64,000 nucleotides of DNA from Flavobacteriales bacterium UBA5040 (GTDB taxonomy: Bacteria > Bacteroidota > Bacteroidia > Flavobacteriales > Weeksellaceae): positions 62,001 through 126,000 of the forward strand of contig DIBY01000001.1 of assembly GCA_002415135.1 (NCBI GenBank). Reading direction: 5' to 3'. Position numbers and translations under genes: made by a program. This document shows, piece by piece, positions 24,948 through 33,445 of the stretch. Below the pieces are notes generated by a model that was given only the letters and a program-made list of their open reading frames with translations, made no database searches and was not told the DNA's origin. Each line of letters begins with the position of its first letter. Within the stretch, counting starts at the first letter, position 1.

Positions 24948-25712
24948 ATGAATTTTTCCCTATTTCTTCTCGAATTTCTAAAAAAACATAACCTCGTTTC
25001 CCTTTCAGGTTTTGGCACTTTTTACTTGCACACCATTAACGCTGTGCTCGATAAAGAGGGAAAAAACATTTTGCCACCTGGCGTAGAAGTAGCTTTTAAA
25101 ACTGATGTTTCAGGAAACGGAAATGACTTCATCCAATATCTTTCTGATGGGAAAAAAATTCCATTAATTGACGCAGAGATTGAGATCAAAAAACAAATCA
25201 ACTACTGGAACGCTACACTTCTTAAAGACAAGAAAATCAGCATCGAACATTTGGGGACCTTCTTCCTGGAAGACAGCAAAATGGTTTTTTCTGGAAACAG
25301 GACCGAAAATCTTTCACCTGACTTTTACGGCTTAGAAGAAATCAATATTTCACAACTAAAAAACAGTCCGAGCAAAAGTGGTCAATCCTATCGATTTACT
25401 AAATCTCTTTTCTGGATCGCTCCTTTACTCATCGGAATTTTAGGCTTAACCTATTTCGGAGTTACGCAGCCGGAAATGATATTCGGTAAAAAATCCTTCA
25501 ATGACGAAACGCCAAAAAAAGAAGTAACGCCGATTAAGATCGATAGTGTAAAAATAGATTCTCTCAAGCAAGTTCAACTTGCAATAGATTCTATTAAAAA
25601 TGATTCTTTACAAAAAGCGATTGTCCCTATAAAAACTCCAGTCAAAAAATGGAGTTCAAAAAATTATTCAAAATCTAAATGGAAAAAAGCAAAAAAGCGT
25701 CAGAATCGCTAA
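24948..25712 (+). CDS. HU-CCDC81-type domain protein with one membrane segment
   Basis: 254 residues. Residues 1-60 and 65-130 look like the two HU-CCDC81 bacterial domains (LVSLSGFGTFYLHTINAVLD; ISIEHLGTFFLEDSKMVFSG), which in Bacteroidota usually precede a membrane segment and a peptidoglycan-binding SPOR domain. Here one membrane segment follows (FWIAPLLIGILGLTYFGV, about 152-170), but the C-terminus is a Lys/Ser-rich tail with no SPOR fold. The start ATG lies only 7 bases after TAAATTTG, so the mRNA should be leaderless or nearly so. It overlaps the thioesterase gene by 34 bases. Confidence 0.75.
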   Translation: MNFSLFLLEFLKKHNLVSLSGFGTFYLHTINAVLDKEGKNILPPGVEVAFKTDVSGNGNDFIQYLSDGKKIPLIDAEIEIKKQINYWNATLLKDKKISIEHLGTFFLEDSKMVFSGNRTENLSPDFYGLEEINISQLKNSPSKSGQSYRFTKSLFWIAPLLIGILGLTYFGVTQPEMIFGKKSFNDETPKKEVTPIKIDSVKIDSLKQVQLAIDSIKNDSLQKAIVPIKTPVKKWSSKNYSKSKWKKAKKRQNR

Positions 25713-26194
25713 CCATAATGACCAATATCGTTTTACCAAACGAAACCAATTCTTTAAGAAATCTTTTCGGTGGTGAACTCTTAGCAAAAATGGATCGATG
25801 TGCTTCTATCTCTGCCGCAAGACATTGTGAAAGACGCGTGGTAACGGCTTCTGTAAATCACGTTTCCTTTGATCATCCAATTCCAGAAGGTGGAATTGTC
25901 GTTTTAGAATCAAAAGTTTCCCGCGCTTTTTCAACTTCAATGGAAATTTACGTTGATGTTTGGTTAGATGATCCGATCAATCAGAAAAAAATTCACACCA
26001 ATTCCGGAATTTACACTTTTGTGGCGGTTGATGAATTTAACCGACCAATTCCTATTCCGCAAATGGTACCTGAGACTGAAGAAGAACAACAAAGATTTGA
26101 AGCTGCACTTAGAAGAAAAGAACTTTCGTTAATTCTTTCTGGAAGAATGAAAGCTGCAGATTCTGTGGAATTGAAGAAACTGTTTGGTAGTTAA
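25679..26194 (+). CDS. acyl-CoA thioesterase, hotdog fold
   Basis: 171 residues. A single hotdog domain with N-x-x-G-x-x-LF type start: NSLRNLFGGELLAKMDRCAS, followed by VVTASVNHVSFDHPIPEGGI and VWLDDP. This matches the YciA/BFIT acyl-CoA hydrolase group that cleaves acyl-CoA to free acid and CoA. Chain-length preference is unknown. It overlaps the HU-CCDC81 gene by 34 bases in another frame, so both are probably translated from one mRNA. Confidence 0.88.
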   Translation: MEKSKKASESLTIMTNIVLPNETNSLRNLFGGELLAKMDRCASISAARHCERRVVTASVNHVSFDHPIPEGGIVVLESKVSRAFSTSMEIYVDVWLDDPINQKKIHTNSGIYTFVAVDEFNRPIPIPQMVPETEEEQQRFEAALRRKELSLILSGRMKAADSVELKKLFGS

Positions 26195-26200
26195 GTGAAA

Positions 26201-26251
26201 CACAAATTGCACAAATAAATACGCACAAATGACACTAACATTTCTTTGTGG
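26201..26251 (-). repeat. inverted copy of the TTTGTG repeat left of the GxxExxY gene
   Basis: CACAAATTGCACAAATAAAT and ACGCACAAATGACACTAACA followed by TTTGTGG. The core CACAAATGACAC (26224-26235) is the exact reverse complement of GTGTCATTTGTG at 26286-26297, separated by 50 bases. Same repeat family as the copies at 26731-26771. Confidence 0.65.
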
Positions 26252-26285
26252 AAAAAAATTATTCTGTTGAAGTAATATTATCATT

Positions 26286-26320
26286 GTGTCATTTGTGAAA
26301 AAAATTAGTGACATTAGTGT
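26286..26320 (+). repeat. direct copy of the repeat ahead of the GxxExxY gene
   Basis: GTGTCATTTGTG then, after an A run, TTAGTGACATTAGTG. It is a degenerate two-unit copy of the repeats found after the gene, in the same orientation. Confidence 0.6.
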
Positions 26321-26336
26321 TATAAATTTTAAACAA

Positions 26337-26729
26337 ATGGATAATAATATTTCTGAGAATGAGATTGCAAGAGTAGTTTATGAAGCTGGATATACTGTTC
26401 ATAAAGCACTTGGTCCAGGATTGTTGGAAAGTGCGTATGAAGAATGTTTGTTTTATGAACTTTCTGAAAGTGGTTTATTCATAGAAAAACAAAAACCAAT
26501 GCCGGTAATTTATAAAAAAGTAAAATTAGACGTTGGTTATCGATTAGATCTTTTAGTCGAAAAAAAATTTGTTATTGAAATTAAAGCTGTTGAAGAATTA
26601 AATGAAATTCATTTGGCTCAAATCCTCACCTACCTTCGTTTAAGTCATTGTAAATTAGGAATGCTGATCAATTTCAATACTGCACACTTCAAATTTGGAG
26701 TAAAACGTGTCATCAATGGTCAATTATAA
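26337..26729 (+). CDS. GxxExxY protein, PD-(D/E)XK nuclease-like fold
   Basis: 130 residues from ATG 26337; the longer frame from 26286 begins inside a repeat. The family signature is Gly28-L-L-Glu31-S-A-Tyr34. A PD-(D/E)XK-like active site follows: Asp71, then VIEIKAVEEL with Glu81 and Lys83, and Gln95 in HLAQILTYLRLS. C-terminal NFNTAHFKFGVKRVING is conserved in the family. Function is not established; nuclease activity is inferred from the fold. It is inserted between a thioesterase and a dehydrogenase gene, with TGTCATTTGTG repeats on both sides, which suggests a small mobile or repeat-associated unit. Confidence 0.85.
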   Translation: MDNNISENEIARVVYEAGYTVHKALGPGLLESAYEECLFYELSESGLFIEKQKPMPVIYKKVKLDVGYRLDLLVEKKFVIEIKAVEELNEIHLAQILTYLRLSHCKLGMLINFNTAHFKFGVKRVINGQL

Positions 26730-26730
26730 T

Positions 26731-26771
26731 AGTGTCATTTGTGTTAAAAATTAGTGTCATTTGTGTTAAAA
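26731..26771 (+). repeat. tandem pair of repeats right of the GxxExxY gene
   Basis: AGTGTCATTTGTGTTAAAA occurs exactly twice, at 26731-26749 and 26753-26771, period 22. It begins directly after the GxxExxY stop codon and runs up to 10 bases before the start of the next gene. Confidence 0.75.
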
Positions 26772-26780
26772 GAAAAGAAA

Positions 26781-27716
26781 ATGAAAATCCTGCTGCTCGA
26801 TAAAAACCATCCCTTGATTACAGAACAATTGGCCGCGAAAGGATTTTCGTTTGAGGAAGATTTTACATCAACTTACGAAGAAGTGTTAAAAAATATTGAG
26901 CAGTACGACGGAATTATTATTCGCAGCAGAATTCCTATTGATCAACGATTTCTAGAACATGCAAAAAACCTAAAATTTATTGCGAGAGTTGGCGCTGGAA
27001 TGGAGAATATCGATGTTGACTTTGCTAAAAAATCCGGAATTGCTTTAATCAGTTCACCTGAAGGAAACCGTGATTCTGTTGCGGAACATGTTTTAGGAAT
27101 GCTTCTAATTCTAATGAACCGTTTATTTATTTCATCACAAGAAGTAAAAAACGGAATCTGGAAAAGAGAAGAAAACCGTGGCGACGAACTGCTGGGAAAA
27201 ACCTTCGGAATTATCGGTTATGGAAATATGGGAAAAGCGGTTGCAAAAAGACTTTCAGGGTTTGGCTGCAAAGTAATTTTCCATGATTTACTATCTAATA
27301 TTGGTGATGAATTCGGAACGCAGGTCTCTTTAAAAACTTTAAAAAAAGAAGCCGATATTTTGAGTCTTCATCTCCCAATTACCAAAGAAACCCATTATCT
27401 GGTTGATGAAAAATTCATTTCGGAAATGGAAAAGAATTTCTACTTTGTGAATACGGCCCGCGGAAAGAATGTCGATACCAAATTTTTAGTAGAAGCTTTA
27501 AAATCCTGTAAAGTAAAAGGTGCAGCTCTAGATGTTTTAGAATATGAAAAAGCATCTTTCGAAAAACTTGATACTGACAACGAAGATTTAGAATTTCTAC
27601 TTCAGTCTGAAAAAGTAATTGTGACCCCACATATTGCCGGTTGGACGATTCAAAGCAAAGAAAAATTAGCACAGGTTATTGTGGATAAAATTTTGGTTCA
27701 GTTTCCTCAAACTTAA
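26781..27716 (+). CDS. D-isomer-specific 2-hydroxyacid dehydrogenase (SerA-like)
   Basis: 311 residues from ATG 26781. The NAD-binding Rossmann motif is GKTFGIIGYGNMGKAVAKRL, and the substrate/catalytic segments are RVGAGMENIDVDFAKKSG, VNTARGKNVDTKFL and VTPHIAGWT (catalytic Arg, Glu and His). No ACT or ASB regulatory domain, so it is a short form. 3-phosphoglycerate dehydrogenase is plausible, other 2-hydroxyacids possible. The frame can be extended to 26754, but that region is repeat DNA. Confidence 0.87.
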   Translation: MKILLLDKNHPLITEQLAAKGFSFEEDFTSTYEEVLKNIEQYDGIIIRSRIPIDQRFLEHAKNLKFIARVGAGMENIDVDFAKKSGIALISSPEGNRDSVAEHVLGMLLILMNRLFISSQEVKNGIWKREENRGDELLGKTFGIIGYGNMGKAVAKRLSGFGCKVIFHDLLSNIGDEFGTQVSLKTLKKEADILSLHLPITKETHYLVDEKFISEMEKNFYFVNTARGKNVDTKFLVEALKSCKVKGAALDVLEYEKASFEKLDTDNEDLEFLLQSEKVIVTPHIAGWTIQSKEKLAQVIVDKILVQFPQT

Positions 27717-27797
27717 CATTTCTTTATGACTAGAGTCCTACTTCTTGTAGTGAAATTCCCTTATATTGCGGAGATTTTTTAAGCCAAAACCTTCTTA

Positions 27798-29057
27798 ATG
27801 AAATTTTCCAAATTCCTATTTTTCCTTCTTGTAAGTACATTTATTTTATTTTCTTGTAAAAAAGAAAGTTCTGAAGAAGAGATCATCAAAACAACTTTAC
27901 CCAATTACGGAAACGTCGATTTAGATAAGGTTTTCAATCGCAAAGACGGAAAGTTAGAAAATAAAGATTCTATTATTTCGATGATCGACCGCTATTATAA
28001 AAACGTCTGGGAAAAAGGCGATTTATGGGGTGGATTTATCGTAGCAAAAGGTGATGAAATTCTGTATGAAAGTTATCGAGGTTTTGCTCAGGGAAAAGAT
28101 CAGGAACCCATCAATGATACTATAGCACTGCATGTTGCTTCGATTTCGAAATCGCTGACCGCCATGGCAACATTAAAATTAGTTGAAGCAGGCAAAATTA
28201 ATTTAGAAGATCCGCTGACCAAATACTTTCCAAAGTTTCCTTATCCAAAAGTGACCGTCTTCACACTTTTAAGTCAGAGAAGTGGTTTACCGAAATACGA
28301 ATATGTCATTGAAAAAATAAAACCTGCGCCACCAGAATTATCAAAAAAATATTTGACCAATCAGGATATTTTAAATATGCTCATTCGCTATCAACCAGAA
28401 CTTGCGCGTGCGACCGATACAGGATTTATGTATTGCAACACCAACTACGCTTTACTGGCTTTACTGATTGAAAAAGTTACCGAAAAATCTTTTCCGGAGG
28501 CGATGAAACAAATGGTTTTTCGACCTTTAAAAATGAAGCATTCCTATATATTTCAGGAAAAAGACACGCTTACGGCAGCGAAATCTTTTTATCAAAAAGG
28601 ACCGCGAGTTTATCCGTACGATCGACTGGATTTAATTTATGGTGATAAAAATGTTTATACCACGCCAAGAGATTTACTCAACTTTTCGAAAGCGCTTTAT
28701 TCCAAAGATTTTCTGAAAACAGAATTAAAACAGAAGATATTCGAACCTTATAGTAATGAGCGACCGGGAATTAACAATTATGGTTTAGGTTTCCGAATGA
28801 AAGTTTTTGATGAAAACGAGAAACTCACTTACCATAACGGTTGGTGGCACGGGACTAACTCCGTTTTTGCGCATTTACTCAAATCACAAGTCACGATTAT
28901 AGCGATAGGAAATAAATACTCTACACGAGTGTATACTGCCTTGGCACTGTCGGGTTTATTTGAAAATTTCCCTTACGAAACTGAGAAATTTCAAAAAACG
29001 ATAAACCAAACCGACACGCTGAAACAGAATCAGGCGAATGACAGTTACAGCGAATAA
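27798..29057 (+). CDS. serine hydrolase lipoprotein, beta-lactamase class C-like
   Basis: 419 residues. Lipoprotein signal with lipobox Cys20 (FILFSCKKES). The penicillin-binding/class C triad is visible: SISK at 115-118 in HVASISKSLTAMA, a Tyr-x-Asn in FMYCNTNYALLALL, and HNGWWHG near the C-terminus in place of KTG. Such proteins are usually esterases, peptidases or DD-peptidases rather than true beta-lactamases. Probably attached to the periplasmic or outer membrane. Its last bases run close to the promoter of the next lipoprotein gene. Confidence 0.87.
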   Translation: MKFSKFLFFLLVSTFILFSCKKESSEEEIIKTTLPNYGNVDLDKVFNRKDGKLENKDSIISMIDRYYKNVWEKGDLWGGFIVAKGDEILYESYRGFAQGKDQEPINDTIALHVASISKSLTAMATLKLVEAGKINLEDPLTKYFPKFPYPKVTVFTLLSQRSGLPKYEYVIEKIKPAPPELSKKYLTNQDILNMLIRYQPELARATDTGFMYCNTNYALLALLIEKVTEKSFPEAMKQMVFRPLKMKHSYIFQEKDTLTAAKSFYQKGPRVYPYDRLDLIYGDKNVYTTPRDLLNFSKALYSKDFLKTELKQKIFEPYSNERPGINNYGLGFRMKVFDENEKLTYHNGWWHGTNSVFAHLLKSQVTIIAIGNKYSTRVYTALALSGLFENFPYETEKFQKTINQTDTLKQNQANDSYSE

Positions 29058-29085
29058 ATTCCTTAATTTTGCACAAATCCTTTTC

Positions 29086-30759
29086 ATGAAAAGATTCTTC
29101 TTTCTGATACTCATCAGTTTTCTACTGGCTTCCTGTGCACGCGTTGGCTCACCCGTCGGTGGTGCAAAAGACAGCATTCCACCACAAATTACGGGTAGCA
29201 ATATCGACAGTCCAAGAGTTAACGTTCCCCGAGATATCAGAGAACTTCGAATTGATTTTGATGAATATATTACCTTGAAAGACATCAACAAACAGCTGAT
29301 TATTTCGCCGCCTTTAAAACAGATTACCAAGATTCTTCCCTCGGGAATGGGTAATAAATTTCTGCTGATCAAATGGGCAGACACTTTGCAAGCAAATACC
29401 ACCTATAATTTTAATTTTGGAAATGCGATCGTAGATAATAATGAAGGAAATGCCCTTGGTTACTACAATTTCGCTTTTTCTACGGGTGAAAAAATTGATA
29501 GTCTTTTTATTAGTGGAGAGTTAAAGAGTCTTATTAATGAAAAAGGGAAAAAGGCAGAAGAAGGAAGTTTGGTCGTTGGCTTATATCAGCAAAAAGATTC
29601 CATGGATTATCGCCAGAAGCCTTACTACATAACGAAAGCAGATCCTGACGGTTATTTTGAATTGAATTATTTAGCACCCGGAAATTATCGGGTTCTGGCT
29701 TTTGAAGACAGCAACTCCAATTCAGTTTACGATATCGGAAAAGAAAAAGTAGGTTTTTTAAAAGATGAGATCTCGTTAGATAAAAGCATTTCAGGATTGA
29801 ACATTAATCTTTATCCGTCAAAGAAACCGGTGAAATATTTAGAAATGAAGGAAGTTCCTGGAGGTGTTTTGATGACCTTTGAAGGAAATCCAGATGATGT
29901 AAAAATCCTTTCACTCAATGAAAATCTGAAAGATTACAAAGTCACGCATTCACCGAAATCAGATTCTGCGATGATTTGGTTTAATGCTCCTGCTCAAAAT
30001 ATCGGAATCACCAACAATGAAAATCTGAAATTCAGTTATGATAATGGTGTTAAACAGGACAGTGTTTCTTTGTTCTATCGATACAATGCGAAAAACGAAA
30101 TGTCGATTGCCAACAATCGTGGGAATTCTTTAGCACCGCAACAGGATTTCGTGGTTACTTCCAATTACTTCGTTGATAAAATTCAAGCAGAAAAATGGTC
30201 GGTGGTTTCTGACAGTATCAAACAGGAATTCACGGCAGAAATTTCCGAAAACAATCCATTCGAAATTTATATTAAATCGAGTTTTAAAGAAGGTAAAAAA
30301 TATTCTTTAACGATACCTAAAGAAACGGTTTCTTCGTTTTATGAAACCATCATTAAATCATATCGATTTGATTTTGAATCAGATAAAATTGAAAACTATG
30401 GAGACTTGATGGTGACTTTGGAAAATGAACCAAAACAAAAATTCTGGATTCAACTTTTAACTGAAAGTGGCAACATCGCCTATTCTAAATATGGAGTCGA
30501 AAAACAAATTAATTTCAAATCGCTGAAACCTGGTCAATATGATCTGAGAATTCTAGTTGATGAAAATGAAAATGGCATTTGGGATACTGCAGATTTTGCA
30601 GATAATATCTTTGCGGAACCCGTCTTCATTTTTGATAAAAAAATAGAGGTACGACCACTTTGGGAAATTCGTGAAACCTGGAAACTTCCGACCGAAAATA
30701 CGGAAGAGCCGAAAGAAATTCCAATTGAAATCCCTTCAAACACAGCCAACCCCAAATGA
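29086..30759 (+). CDS. lipoprotein with N-terminal Ig-like domain
   Basis: 557 residues from ATG 29086, 14 bases after TAATTTTG at 29064-29071. The longer frame from 29038 would overlap the previous gene and promoter. Lipobox LLASCARVG (Cys16). An Ig-like bacterial domain (SIPPQITGSNIDSPRVNVPR, then DFDEYITLKDINKQLIISPP) is typical of a widespread Bacteroidota lipoprotein family; later beta segments include PDGYFELNYLAPGNYRVLAF and QYDLRILVDENENGIWD, resembling carboxypeptidase-regulatory-like folds. Role unknown, probably cell envelope. Overlaps the next start by 4 bases. Confidence 0.85.
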   Translation: MKRFFFLILISFLLASCARVGSPVGGAKDSIPPQITGSNIDSPRVNVPRDIRELRIDFDEYITLKDINKQLIISPPLKQITKILPSGMGNKFLLIKWADTLQANTTYNFNFGNAIVDNNEGNALGYYNFAFSTGEKIDSLFISGELKSLINEKGKKAEEGSLVVGLYQQKDSMDYRQKPYYITKADPDGYFELNYLAPGNYRVLAFEDSNSNSVYDIGKEKVGFLKDEISLDKSISGLNINLYPSKKPVKYLEMKEVPGGVLMTFEGNPDDVKILSLNENLKDYKVTHSPKSDSAMIWFNAPAQNIGITNNENLKFSYDNGVKQDSVSLFYRYNAKNEMSIANNRGNSLAPQQDFVVTSNYFVDKIQAEKWSVVSDSIKQEFTAEISENNPFEIYIKSSFKEGKKYSLTIPKETVSSFYETIIKSYRFDFESDKIENYGDLMVTLENEPKQKFWIQLLTESGNIAYSKYGVEKQINFKSLKPGQYDLRILVDENENGIWDTADFADNIFAEPVFIFDKKIEVRPLWEIRETWKLPTENTEEPKEIPIEIPSNTANPK

Positions 30760-31214
30760 AAACTTTTCTAAATATTCTATACTGGTTTCTAATTGCTTTT
30801 GCATTGATCCAGTTTATCCCAGTTAACAGAACCAACAAGCCAGTAGACTCGAAAGTTGATTTTGTCAAGGTTTACAATACTCCTAAAAAAGTGGAGAAAC
30901 TTTTAAGAAACGCTTGTTATGACTGCCATTCCAATGAGACTGTTTATCCGAAATACGCATATGTTGCACCCATTTCGTGGTCGCTTAAAAACCATGTCAA
31001 TAAAGGAAAAAGATATCTTAATCTTTCTGAATGGGGAACTTTCAACCGTGATCTAAAAAAGAACATGCTCGACATGACCGTGAATTCTTTAAAAATATAT
31101 ACGATGCCGATGCCGGGTTACGTGGCTCAACATCCAGAGGCAAATTTATCCAAAGCTGAACGTATAATGCTTACCCAATATTTTGAAGACATCGTTAAGA
31201 CGGGAAATTATTAG
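30756..31214 (+). CDS. haem-binding domain protein (cytochrome c-like CxxCH)
   Basis: 152 residues. One N-terminal membrane segment or uncleaved signal (FLNILYWFLIAFALIQFIPV) anchors a domain with one CxxCH haem motif, Cys54-Tyr-Asp-Cys57-His58, within RNACYDCHSNETVYPKYA. The axial Met may be in YTMPMPGYV. It matches the small haem-binding domain family of Bacteroidota (Haem_bd). Likely periplasmic electron carrier or haem sensor. ATGA overlap with the upstream lipoprotein gene indicates coupling. Confidence 0.87.
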   Translation: MKTFLNILYWFLIAFALIQFIPVNRTNKPVDSKVDFVKVYNTPKKVEKLLRNACYDCHSNETVYPKYAYVAPISWSLKNHVNKGKRYLNLSEWGTFNRDLKKNMLDMTVNSLKIYTMPMPGYVAQHPEANLSKAERIMLTQYFEDIVKTGNY

Positions 31215-31259
31215 GTAACTTAAAGACAATCAATATTCAGTATTAAAATTATTTAACAG

Positions 31260-31290
31260 ATGCAAAGTAGAAATATTTTGCATTTTTTTA
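31260..31290 (+). terminator. terminator after the haem-binding protein gene
   Basis: ATGCAAA and TTTGCAT pair around a 10-base loop, followed by a T run. Confidence 0.6.
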
Positions 31291-31344
31291 TTTCTATCCT
31301 TCTGTTTCTTTTGATAAATTGTAGTTTAGTTTAAAATTATACGA

Positions 31345-32067
31345 TTGAAAAAGGCAATTATCATAGGTGGAACTTCTGGGATCGGTTTTGAACTGGCCAA
31401 AATCCTACTTGCTAATGGCTATAAAGTAGGGTTGACGGGTATTGAAAATACGATCATTCAGGATTTACAAAACTCTGAACAAAACAATTTAGAAGTAAAA
31501 TATTTAAATTGTTTAGAAAATGAACCATCAAAAAAGATAAAAGAATTTATAGAAATAGTAGGCGGATTGGATTTGCTAATCCTAAGTGCTGGTATCGGGA
31601 ACTTAAATAGAAACCGCGGCTTTGATGCCGAAAACAAAGCCAACCAATTAAATGTTCTGGCATTTACAGAAATTGCTGATTACAGTTATCGGTTCTTTGA
31701 AAACCAAGGTCATGGCCATTTTATCGCGATCACGTCGGTCTCCGGCCTTTTTGGAAGCTGCGTTGCACCTGCATATCATGCGGCAAAATCTTATCAAATC
31801 ACTTATTTAGAAGGATTATGTCAAAAAGCGCGCAAGGCAAGATTGGCTGGGAAGGCAATTCATGTAACGGATATTAGACCTGGCTATGTAAAAACACCGA
31901 TGACTGAAGGGAAAAAAATGTTTTGGGCAGCAACAACAGAAAAAGCAGGAAAGCAGATTTACAAAAACATCAAAAATAAAAAGGAATTTGCTTATGTCTC
32001 CAGAAGGTGGCTGATCGTTGCTATGCTTATAAAAGCGCTCCCAAACTGGCTCTTGATACGAGTATAA
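31345..32067 (+). CDS. short-chain dehydrogenase/reductase
   Basis: 240 residues with TTG start. The nucleotide-binding motif is IIGGTSGIGFELAKIL (residues 6-21); catalytic Ser is in ITSVSGLFGS, and Tyr/Lys in PAYHAAKSY. Classical SDR of unknown substrate. The C-terminal SRRWLIVAMLIKALPNWLLI is hydrophobic and may associate with membrane, as in fatty-acid or sphinganine-type reductases; this is inference. Monocistronic with terminator at 32091. Confidence 0.9.
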   Translation: MKKAIIIGGTSGIGFELAKILLANGYKVGLTGIENTIIQDLQNSEQNNLEVKYLNCLENEPSKKIKEFIEIVGGLDLLILSAGIGNLNRNRGFDAENKANQLNVLAFTEIADYSYRFFENQGHGHFIAITSVSGLFGSCVAPAYHAAKSYQITYLEGLCQKARKARLAGKAIHVTDIRPGYVKTPMTEGKKMFWAATTEKAGKQIYKNIKNKKEFAYVSRRWLIVAMLIKALPNWLLIRV

Positions 32068-32090
32068 ATGATTATATTTTCTACCCAAAT

Positions 32091-32130
32091 AAAAAGGACT
32101 AACGCAATTGCTTTAGTCCCTTTTTTTTAT
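32091..32130. terminator. bidirectional terminator
   Basis: AAAAAGGACTAA, loop CGCAATTGCT, TTAGTCCCTTTTTTTT. Serves the SDR on the plus strand and the membrane protein converging on the minus strand. Confidence 0.8.
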
Positions 32131-32145
32131 TTAAATAAGATCAAC

Positions 32146-32478
32146 TTACTGTTGTTTTGTCATCCTTGGTCTGCTAAAGATCGATAATAAAACTCCGGCA
32201 AAAAGACCGATCGTTTTGATTACCTCTAATTGTGAATCTGGACGCATAAATGCACCAATAATACAAAGTGCCGCAGCAGCATACATTGGGTAAATAAAAT
32301 TCTTATTAGTCAAAGTTGGTGCTTGTACAAAGAAACTTGCTCCAATTAAAATATAGAATAATCGTTGATACAGAAATTCATTGATCTCTGATGACAGAAG
32401 ATTAAAAAACCCAATCAGAATGCAGATTAATGCACCGATCGATAAAATCCCCTGAATTGTTGTTGTATTTGCTTTCAT
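32146..32478 (-). CDS. small integral membrane protein
   Basis: 110 residues with four probable membrane segments (GILSIGALICILIGFFNLL; LFYILIGASFFVQAP; FIYPMYAAAALCIIGAF; TIGLFAGVLLSIFS). No family recognised. Its start codon shares a base with the panB stop (TAATG), so the two are translationally coupled. Relation to pantothenate synthesis is unknown. Confidence 0.75.
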   Translation of the reverse strand: MKANTTTIQGILSIGALICILIGFFNLLSSEINEFLYQRLFYILIGASFFVQAPTLTNKNFIYPMYAAAALCIIGAFMRPDSQLEVIKTIGLFAGVLLSIFSRPRMTKQQ

Positions 32479-33293
32479 TAATAACTTTCGTTTTCATTAG
32501 GGAATTCCCCGGTTTTTACATCTTTTACAAAACTGGAAACAGCTCCAGTGATTTCAGTATATAAATCTAAATATCTTCTTAAAAATTTTGGCGAAAATCC
32601 TTGGTTCATTCCGACCATATCATGGTAAACAAGAACTTGTCCGTCGCAACCCGCGCCAGCGCCAATTCCGATTGTTGGAATAGAAATGCTTTCAGAAACT
32701 CTTTTCGCCAGATCAGCTGGAATTTTTTCTAAAACTAAAGCAAAGCATCCTAATTCTTCGAGCAACTTGGCATCGCTCATTAATTTTTCAGCTTCCGAAT
32801 CTTCTTTTGCTCTCACTTTATAAGTTCCGAACTGGTAGATCGATTGTGGCGTTAAACCTAAATGTCCCATTACTGGAATTCCCGCATTGATAATTTTGGT
32901 GATTGATTTTTCGATTTCTTTTCCACCTTCAATTTTTATAGAGTGCGCTCCACCTTCTTTCATCATTCTAACGGCAGATTCCAAAGCTTTTTCAGAATTA
33001 CTTTGATAAGAACCAAAAGGTAAATCGGCAACGATCAAAGCACGATCTACGCCGCGAACCACACATTGCGTGTGATAAATCATTTGATCCAAAGTAATTG
33101 GAAGCGTTGTTTCATGTCCCGCCATAACGTTGGCAGCAGAATCTCCGATTAAGATCGCGTCAATTCCACCGGCGTCCACCATTTTCGCAGTTGTAAAATC
33201 GTATGCCGTAAGCATCGTGATTTTCTCTTTGTCGAATTTCATTTTTCGCAAAGTCTCGGTGGTAATTTTTTTTATTTCTGAATGTACAGACAT
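32478..33293 (-). CDS. panB: 3-methyl-2-oxobutanoate hydroxymethyltransferase
   Basis: 271 residues, the usual length. It transfers a hydroxymethyl group from methylene-tetrahydrofolate to ketoisovalerate, the first step to pantothenate and coenzyme A. Seen: ITMLTAYDFTTAKMVDAGG, ILIGDSAANVMAGHETTLP with the metal-binding Asp, MKEGGAHSIKIEGG, and TIGIGAGAGCDGQVLVYHDM. No panC, panD or panE beside it. Cytoplasmic decamer in the family. Confidence 0.96.
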   Translation of the reverse strand: MSVHSEIKKITTETLRKMKFDKEKITMLTAYDFTTAKMVDAGGIDAILIGDSAANVMAGHETTLPITLDQMIYHTQCVVRGVDRALIVADLPFGSYQSNSEKALESAVRMMKEGGAHSIKIEGGKEIEKSITKIINAGIPVMGHLGLTPQSIYQFGTYKVRAKEDSEAEKLMSDAKLLEELGCFALVLEKIPADLAKRVSESISIPTIGIGAGAGCDGQVLVYHDMVGMNQGFSPKFLRRYLDLYTEITGAVSSFVKDVKTGEFPNENESY

Positions 33294-33300
33294 AATTTAA

Positions 33301-33350
33301 GGGGATGATGGGTTGGTGTGATTATGGGTTGATGAAATAATGGTTTATTA
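33301..33350 (+). repeat. G/T-rich degenerate repeat upstream of panB
   Basis: GGGATGATGGGTTGGTGTG then ATTATGGGTTGATGAAATAATGG: imperfect copies of a GGGTTGATG-like unit in the panB leader. Resembles low-complexity units seen in flavobacterial spacers. Confidence 0.35.
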
Positions 33351-33445
33351 ATGCCGAAGGAGTTTTTAAATTTTTAAAAGAACCAGTTTATGATCAAAAG
33401 TAGTTCTTAAACTTAAATTAACTCATCTGCAAAATCGACACATCA

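Noticed and set aside
26286..26336. N-terminal extension of the GxxExxY protein
   Set aside because: The extra residues are encoded by repeat DNA; family members begin near MDNNISENEI.
27798..29057. true beta-lactamase resistance gene
   Set aside because: It is a lipoprotein of the serine hydrolase group with HNG in place of KTG; no evidence for beta-lactam hydrolysis.
28956..29402. 148-residue minus-strand frame over the hydrolase/Ig-like lipoprotein junction
   Set aside because: Lies opposite two well-supported genes, whose signal peptide and class C motifs are clear; no family match seen.
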